From NCBI GenBank assembly GCA_009780825.1, contig WQZH01000019.1, forward strand, positions 1 through 43,479: DNA of 43,479 nucleotides. The letters run 5' to 3'. The notes under the pieces are model-generated. The model was given only the letters and a program-made list of their open reading frames with translations, had not been told where the DNA came from and searched no databases. Below, piece after piece: positions 39,577 to 43,479 of this stretch. The translations under genes and the position numbers were made by a program. Position 1 is the stretch's first letter, and every line of letters starts with the position of its first letter. This stretch comes from Desulfobulbus sp. (GTDB taxonomy: Bacteria; Desulfobacterota; Desulfobulbia; Desulfobulbales; Desulfobulbaceae).

Positions 39577-40836
39577 TCAGCACGCCGTCTGTGCGGCGGC
39601 TTGCCGCAGGGCTTCGATCCGGGCGAGGATCGGCGGGTGGCTGTAATTGAGCACCACATGCAGCGGATGGGGGGTCAGGTTGCTCAAATTGCTGACGGAG
39701 AGCCGCTTGAGTCCGCTGATCAGGTCTTCACCGCCTGCACCTGCTCCGCTGGTTGCCGCGGCGAACCGATCGGCCTGGTATTCGTTGCGCCGGGAAAAGG
39801 CGTTGAAGCCAATGCCCAAAATGGTCGAAATCGGGGTATAGAGAAAGCCGAAAAAAACCAGAGAGGCGTAGATCGACACCTGATGCATGCCAAAGGCGGC
39901 AAACAACCCCTGGTTTTCGAGAAAACAGGACAGGATGAAGAATATAATGCCCATTTGGGCGACCGAGAGGGCCATGGTCACCGGAATGTGCCTGAGTTTG
40001 TAGTGCCCCATTTCATGGGCGAGCACGGCCACGATCTCGCTGGTGGAGAGTTGCTCCATGAGCGTGTCGAAAAAGACGATGCGCCGGAATCGGCCGAAAC
40101 CGGTGAAAAAGGCGTTGGCCTTAGTGGAGCGTTTGGAACCGTCCATGGTGTAAATGCCCTGGATGGCGAAGCGCTGTGCTGCCGCGTAGCGGGTGATCGC
40201 TTCCTTGAGTTCGCCTTCGGCCAAGGGGGTGAATTTGTTGAACAACGGCATGATCACCACCGGCGCCAAAAATTGGACCGCCAGGATGAAAACCACGGCC
40301 GCGCCCCAACAGTAGAGCCAGGCCGACGGGCCGCTGGTCTCGAAGAACCAGAGGATTGCGGCCAGCAGCGGCCCTCCGAGCAGTACGGTCAGCAACATCC
40401 CTTTGACCATATCCTTGAGATAGGTGGCCACGGTGGTGGTGTTGAAGCCGAACCGCTGCTCGATGACAAAGGTCGAATAGACGGAGAACGGCAGATTGAG
40501 CAGGCCGGCGAGCAGGGCCAGCATTCCGGTGAACAGCAGGCCGGTGGGAACCGGAGAGCAACCGAAGCCCCTGGCCGTGGAATCAATCAGGTTGAACCCG
40601 CCCGCAAGAATGAAGATCAAGATCGCCAGCAACCCCACCGTCGACTGGACCAGGAAAAATCGGGTGTTGACCCTGGTATATTCCTGGGAACGGGCGTATT
40701 GCCCGCCGTCGTACACTCCGGCAAACTCGTCCGGCAACACCGGCGTGAGCGAGCGGAGGTTCAACAGGGCCACGGTCAGCTCAATCAGGTAGCCAAGAAG
40801 AAGAACACTCAAAATAAACAGGAGATAACCGTTCAT
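39577..40836 (-). CDS. Ste24-type M48 integral-membrane zinc metalloprotease
   Basis: A 419-aa inner-membrane protease of the CAAX prenyl protease 1/Ste24 family. It begins with a membrane segment (YLLFILSVLLLGYLIELTVA), has several more hydrophobic segments, and carries the zinc motif VLAHEMGHYKLRH near residue 278 and the third ligand in SRRNEYQADRFAAA near 350. SKRSTKANAFFTGFGRFRRI and TPHPLHVVLNYSHPPILARI are family signatures. The ATG at 40836 is chosen because the upstream extension to 41286 is not homologous. Bacterial members probably act in membrane protein quality control. Tightly coupled to the SprT/DUF2786 gene. Confidence 0.92.
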   Translation of the reverse strand: MNGYLLFILSVLLLGYLIELTVALLNLRSLTPVLPDEFAGVYDGGQYARSQEYTRVNTRFFLVQSTVGLLAILIFILAGGFNLIDSTARGFGCSPVPTGLLFTGMLALLAGLLNLPFSVYSTFVIEQRFGFNTTTVATYLKDMVKGMLLTVLLGGPLLAAILWFFETSGPSAWLYCWGAAVVFILAVQFLAPVVIMPLFNKFTPLAEGELKEAITRYAAAQRFAIQGIYTMDGSKRSTKANAFFTGFGRFRRIVFFDTLMEQLSTSEIVAVLAHEMGHYKLRHIPVTMALSVAQMGIIFFILSCFLENQGLFAAFGMHQVSIYASLVFFGFLYTPISTILGIGFNAFSRRNEYQADRFAAATSGAGAGGEDLISGLKRLSVSNLSNLTPHPLHVVLNYSHPPILARIEALRQAAAQTAC

Positions 40837-41064
40837 TGCCGTTGAAAGCCCTGGGGATGTCTGGAAAATGTGTTGCGGGAAGTGCGATGCCCATACAGAA
40901 GATTGACCGATCGCGCAAGGCAATAGTTGCCAACCAGGCCGTATCGATCTGTTTTTTTGTCGCTTCCATGGGGAAATATCCCCACAGGAGAGTGGGATTT
41001 GACAGCGACACGGAGGTGCCGTATAGAGAAAGAAACAAAAACGGCGCACGCTGGAGGCGGCAAC

Positions 41065-41754
41065 ATGGAAATCGATCCCCCCAAGAAACAAACCGGCCTG
41101 TCCTGGGCTAAGGTGGTCGGCATTGTCATTGCGGCCATGCTGATCACCGTGGCGGGCACCGTGTTCATCATCAAGAGCTGGCTCTTTCCCAGTCCGTTTG
41201 AACCGGTGGTGCTCAGCAAGGCCGAACAGCAGCGACTGGAACGCAAGCTGGAGCGCTTCGAACGATTCGAGGATCGGAAGGGACACGGCCAGAGAGAACG
41301 GCTACGAGAAACGATGTCGCCTGAAGATCTGAAACCCGAACCCTACACCGAAAAGGGCGCGTCCCGCGAGATCCGGCTGAGCGAACGGGAGATCAACGGC
41401 ATGATCGCCCAGAATACCGATCTCGCCACCCGGCTGGTGGTCGATTTCGCCAGCGACCTGGTCAGCGCCAAACTGCTCATCCCGCTGGACCCTGATTTCC
41501 CTGTCATGGGCGGCAAGATTCTCAAGGTCAAGGCCGGCACCGAGCTGGCCTTCCGCAACGGCCGGCCGGTGGTCATCCTGCGCGGCGTCTCGGTGATGGG
41601 GGTTCCCCTGCCCAATGCCTGGCTCGGCGGCCTGAAGAATATCGACCTGATCCAGGAATTCGGCACCGACCCCGGTTTCTGGAAGAGTTTTGCCGATGGA
41701 GTCGAAGCGATTGAAGTACGCGACGGCAGCCTGCGTATCGTCCTGAAGGAGTAG
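41065..41754 (+). CDS. Membrane-anchored protein of unknown function
   Basis: A 229-aa protein, divergent from the Ste24-type gene. The ATG at 41065 has GGAGG upstream; the open frame extends back to 40927 without a better start. One transmembrane helix (WAKVVGIVIAAMLITVAGTV) lies at about 17-37, followed by a charged coil (AEQQRLERKLERFERFEDRK). The outer domain is strand-rich (REIRLSEREINGMIAQNTDL, AKLLIPLDPDFPVMGGKILK), resembling conserved arginine-N-methyltransferase-like hypothetical proteins of delta-proteobacteria only loosely. No function is proposed. The topology (short N-in, large periplasmic domain) is inferred. Confidence 0.7.
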   Translation: MEIDPPKKQTGLSWAKVVGIVIAAMLITVAGTVFIIKSWLFPSPFEPVVLSKAEQQRLERKLERFERFEDRKGHGQRERLRETMSPEDLKPEPYTEKGASREIRLSEREINGMIAQNTDLATRLVVDFASDLVSAKLLIPLDPDFPVMGGKILKVKAGTELAFRNGRPVVILRGVSVMGVPLPNAWLGGLKNIDLIQEFGTDPGFWKSFADGVEAIEVRDGSLRIVLKE

Positions 41755-41918
41755 TGACGCTCTCCCTGTCTTAGAGGGGGGAAACGGGGATCAAGCCTGC
41801 TGCCCGCGCACGCCCGATTCTCCGGCAGCCTGCGATTCCGGAATGCATTCCACAATCCCTCAATCCACCAGACTATCTCATGGAATCAACCGGATAGGCC
41901 GGAGGGCATCAACAACCA

Positions 41919-41949
41919 AATCCCGCCCCCTGCAACCGGGAGCGGGATT
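41919..41949. terminator. Possible bidirectional terminator between convergent genes
   Basis: AATCCCGCCCCC (41919-41930) pairs with GGGAGCGGGATT (41938-41949) over a 7-base loop. It lies between the convergent ends at 41754 (+) and 42006 (-). There is no long T-run on either side, so the function is uncertain. Confidence 0.4.
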
Positions 41950-42005
41950 GATGACGGTACCAACAGCACTGGAATCCGTCAGGCACCAATCATGCGCGCA
42001 TTGCG

Positions 42006-42647
42006 CTAATATCCGAGCCCCTCGCCGACCACGAGCACATGAATGTCGGTGAACAGCGGCTGCCGGTGAATAATGGTGGTCAGGTTGCAGATGCGGGTTT
42101 TACTCCGGCAGTTCATGCACTCCCCCGTCTCCACGCAAGGGTTGGGATAGTTGAGCCGCCTGTTGTTGGCGGGCGCGGCCACGGTTTTGATGCGGTCGTG
42201 GGCCTCGTCCAGAGTGTTGACCAGCTTGTTCGTCCCCACCACGATAATGACCCGTTTGGGTCCGAACATCATGGACGCCACCCGGTTGCCCGCGCCATCG
42301 ACGTTGACCAGCTCGCCCTGCATGGTGACCGCGTTGGAACTGCACAAAAAGACGTCGGCGTGCATTTGCTTACGCCGTACGGCGTTGCATTCGTCAATGG
42401 ACAATCCTTGCCCATGATGGTCCAGCAGCGTACAGCCTCTTTGGGTCAGCTTGTGCTTGATATCCATGGACTGGATGGTCACGGATCCTCCTAAACCGAT
42501 GCTGGCGCCGTCCGGCACCAGGCTGAGCAGATGGGCCGCCGCGCTTGCGCGGTCCTGGAAATAGGTGGCGGTAAAACCGTTTTTCTCAAGAGCAGACACG
42601 ACTTTTTTACCACGCATTTCATGATGCCATTGCATATGGGGGTCCAT
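42006..42647 (-). CDS. LUD (lactate utilisation, DUF162) domain protein
   Basis: A 213-aa protein of the LutC/YkgG superfamily, DUF1121-like. Typical parts are VPDGASIGLGGSVTIQSMDI near residue 45, DVFLCSSNAVTMQGELVNVD near 98 and RVIIVVGTNKLVNTLDEAHD near 132. A cysteine set (CVETGECMNC, then RICN) near 172 is characteristic of this subgroup, which may bind metal. AAGGAG lies upstream of the ATG at 42647. Stand-alone LUD proteins are frequent in anaerobes; their substrate is not established, and no lutA/lutB partners are present. Confidence 0.85.
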   Translation of the reverse strand: MDPHMQWHHEMRGKKVVSALEKNGFTATYFQDRASAAAHLLSLVPDGASIGLGGSVTIQSMDIKHKLTQRGCTLLDHHGQGLSIDECNAVRRKQMHADVFLCSSNAVTMQGELVNVDGAGNRVASMMFGPKRVIIVVGTNKLVNTLDEAHDRIKTVAAPANNRRLNYPNPCVETGECMNCRSKTRICNLTTIIHRQPLFTDIHVLVVGEGLGY

Positions 42648-42950
42648 GAGGTCTCCTTGTTGCGTTGTACTTCGGGGAACATCCGTCCGGCGCGGTACTG
42701 CGGGCGTTTGGGCAAGGCATTATCCCATCCATCGCCCCGCAGCCGTCGCCACTTTCCGACTGTACAACCGCCCTGCCCATCTGACAAGACTTCTCGGCAA
42801 GATGCTATTGATGGAGGGCAATAGAGTGTAAGGAGACAGACAAGGGCAGACTATAATTTTCCCTTAAGCGCCTTGCCGCCCTCAAAGAAACATGGCATGA
42901 TAACTTCTCCATCGGACTCTATCGTCATCAGTCAATGATGTTCGCCGGTC

Positions 42951-43295
42951 ATGAACAGAACTGTACTTGTCACTGTCGCTATGCTTGCGGCCTCGAATGT
43001 CTTTATGACATTCGCTTGGTATGCGCATTTGAAAAACCTGCATTCCAGACCCTGGTGGATTGCAGCGCTCTTTTCCTGGGCCATCGCGCTGTTCGAATAT
43101 CTGCTCCAGGTCCCTGCCAACCGCATTGGCTTTAGTTCGCTCTCCTTGCCGCAGTTGAAAATCCTCCAAGAAGTCATCACGCTTTCCGTGTTCGCTCCAT
43201 TTTGCGTTTTTTATATGCACCAGCCCCTGAAGCTCGATTTCCTCTGGGCCGGGCTGTGCTTGGTGGGCGCGGTGTACTTCATTTTTCGCGCCTAA
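42951..43295 (+). CDS. DMT-superfamily membrane protein (DUF486)
   Basis: A 114-aa inner-membrane protein with four hydrophobic helices. The text NVFMTFAWYAHLKN and WWIAALFSWAIALFEYLLQV, then PANRIGF and LKILQEVITLSVFAPF are diagnostic of DUF486, a small DMT-superfamily group. Length is the usual 110-120 aa. The ribosome-binding site is weak. The 300-bp divergent gap toward the LUD gene contains nothing I can identify. Transport substrate unknown. Confidence 0.88.
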   Translation: MNRTVLVTVAMLAASNVFMTFAWYAHLKNLHSRPWWIAALFSWAIALFEYLLQVPANRIGFSSLSLPQLKILQEVITLSVFAPFCVFYMHQPLKLDFLWAGLCLVGAVYFIFRA

Positions 43296-43310
43296 CTGGC
43301 AGACAGAGGC

Positions 43311-43479
43311 ATGATTCGCGCAAGTTCCGCCTTGTCTCGGGGAAATTCGCGGTCAACCAAGAACAGGGACCGCCTGCTCCATAGCGACATTGCCGTGCTT
43401 TTTCTGCGGTCCATCTGTGCCCAAGCCGAGGCGGCCGGGTTGTTGTCCGATGATCATTTCACTGTGGACTCCACCTTGA
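43311..43479 (+). pseudogene. IS5-family transposase fragment running off the window
   Basis: The frame from 43311 contains STKNRDRLLHSDIAVLFLRS followed by LLSDDHFTVDSTL up to the last base. SxDHFTVDGTLIEAWA-type text around the first catalytic Asp, preceded by TKNRDRLL, is the hallmark of an IS5-type DDE transposase. The normal N-terminal 70-80 residues (substrate domain) are missing: upstream is only unrelated sequence after the DUF486 stop. So the copy is 5'-truncated. The 3' part lies outside the window. Confidence 0.65.

Noticed and set aside
1..43479. CRISPR array, tRNA, rRNA or replication origin
   Set aside because: No regularly spaced direct repeats of 25-40 bases, no cloverleaf with a CCA end, no rRNA segments and no DnaA-box cluster were seen by eye on either strand.

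Overview
The window looks like the chromosome of an anaerobic, GC-rich Deltaproteobacterium (Desulfobacterota, perhaps a Desulfobulbus relative). This is inferred from an anaerobic (early cobalt insertion) cobalamin pathway with CbiK, a DsrE-like protein, a DUF4388 protein and a carboxynorspermidine-type polyamine module. No rRNA, tRNA or CRISPR array is visible.

Layout. 1-4.1 kb is an accessory strip: an IS200-type element, a DsrE-like gene, remnants of an RHS-type gene and an IS21 transposase, a HipB/HipA pair, a 118-bp MITE-like element and a frameshifted AT-rich DUF2971 gene. 4.2-26.3 kb is one long minus-strand block. It starts at a sigma70-like promoter, a cobalamin riboswitch and an intrinsic terminator (26.33-26.03 kb), then runs cbiK, an ABC importer (permease, ATPase, binding protein) and cbiA. 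A 10-kb same-strand defence island (20.82-10.53 kb) interrupts it: a Res-like helicase-nuclease, a Schlafen/AlbA_2 ATPase, a Mod methyltransferase, an AAA ATPase and a TOPRIM-like protein. The cobalamin operon then resumes with cbiC, cbiD, cbiET, cobI/cbiL, cobM/cbiF, cbiG and cobJ/cbiH. Nearly all cobalamin genes are joined by short overlaps (often ATGA), indicating translational coupling.

26.4-43.5 kb is mostly housekeeping: an HTH coiled-coil protein paired with a PLP decarboxylase, a periplasmic DUF4412/LolA-like protein, a DUF4388 protein, an M24 peptidase, polyamine genes (nspC, carboxynorspermidine dehydrogenase, GNAT, speA), a SprT-DUF2786 protein next to a Ste24 protease, a membrane-anchored hypothetical protein, a LUD protein, a DUF486 membrane protein and the start of an IS5-type transposase remnant. 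A mosaic of small repeats surrounds a GIY-YIG gene at 34.4-35.1 kb.

The main points for follow-up are the composite defence island inside a riboswitch-led operon, the regulatory-looking DNA within it (two mutually exclusive hairpins, and a helically phased hexamer cluster), the GIY-YIG gene bounded by inverted repeats that encode its own C-terminus, and two genes (hipA, DUF2971) whose frames break at poly-A runs.
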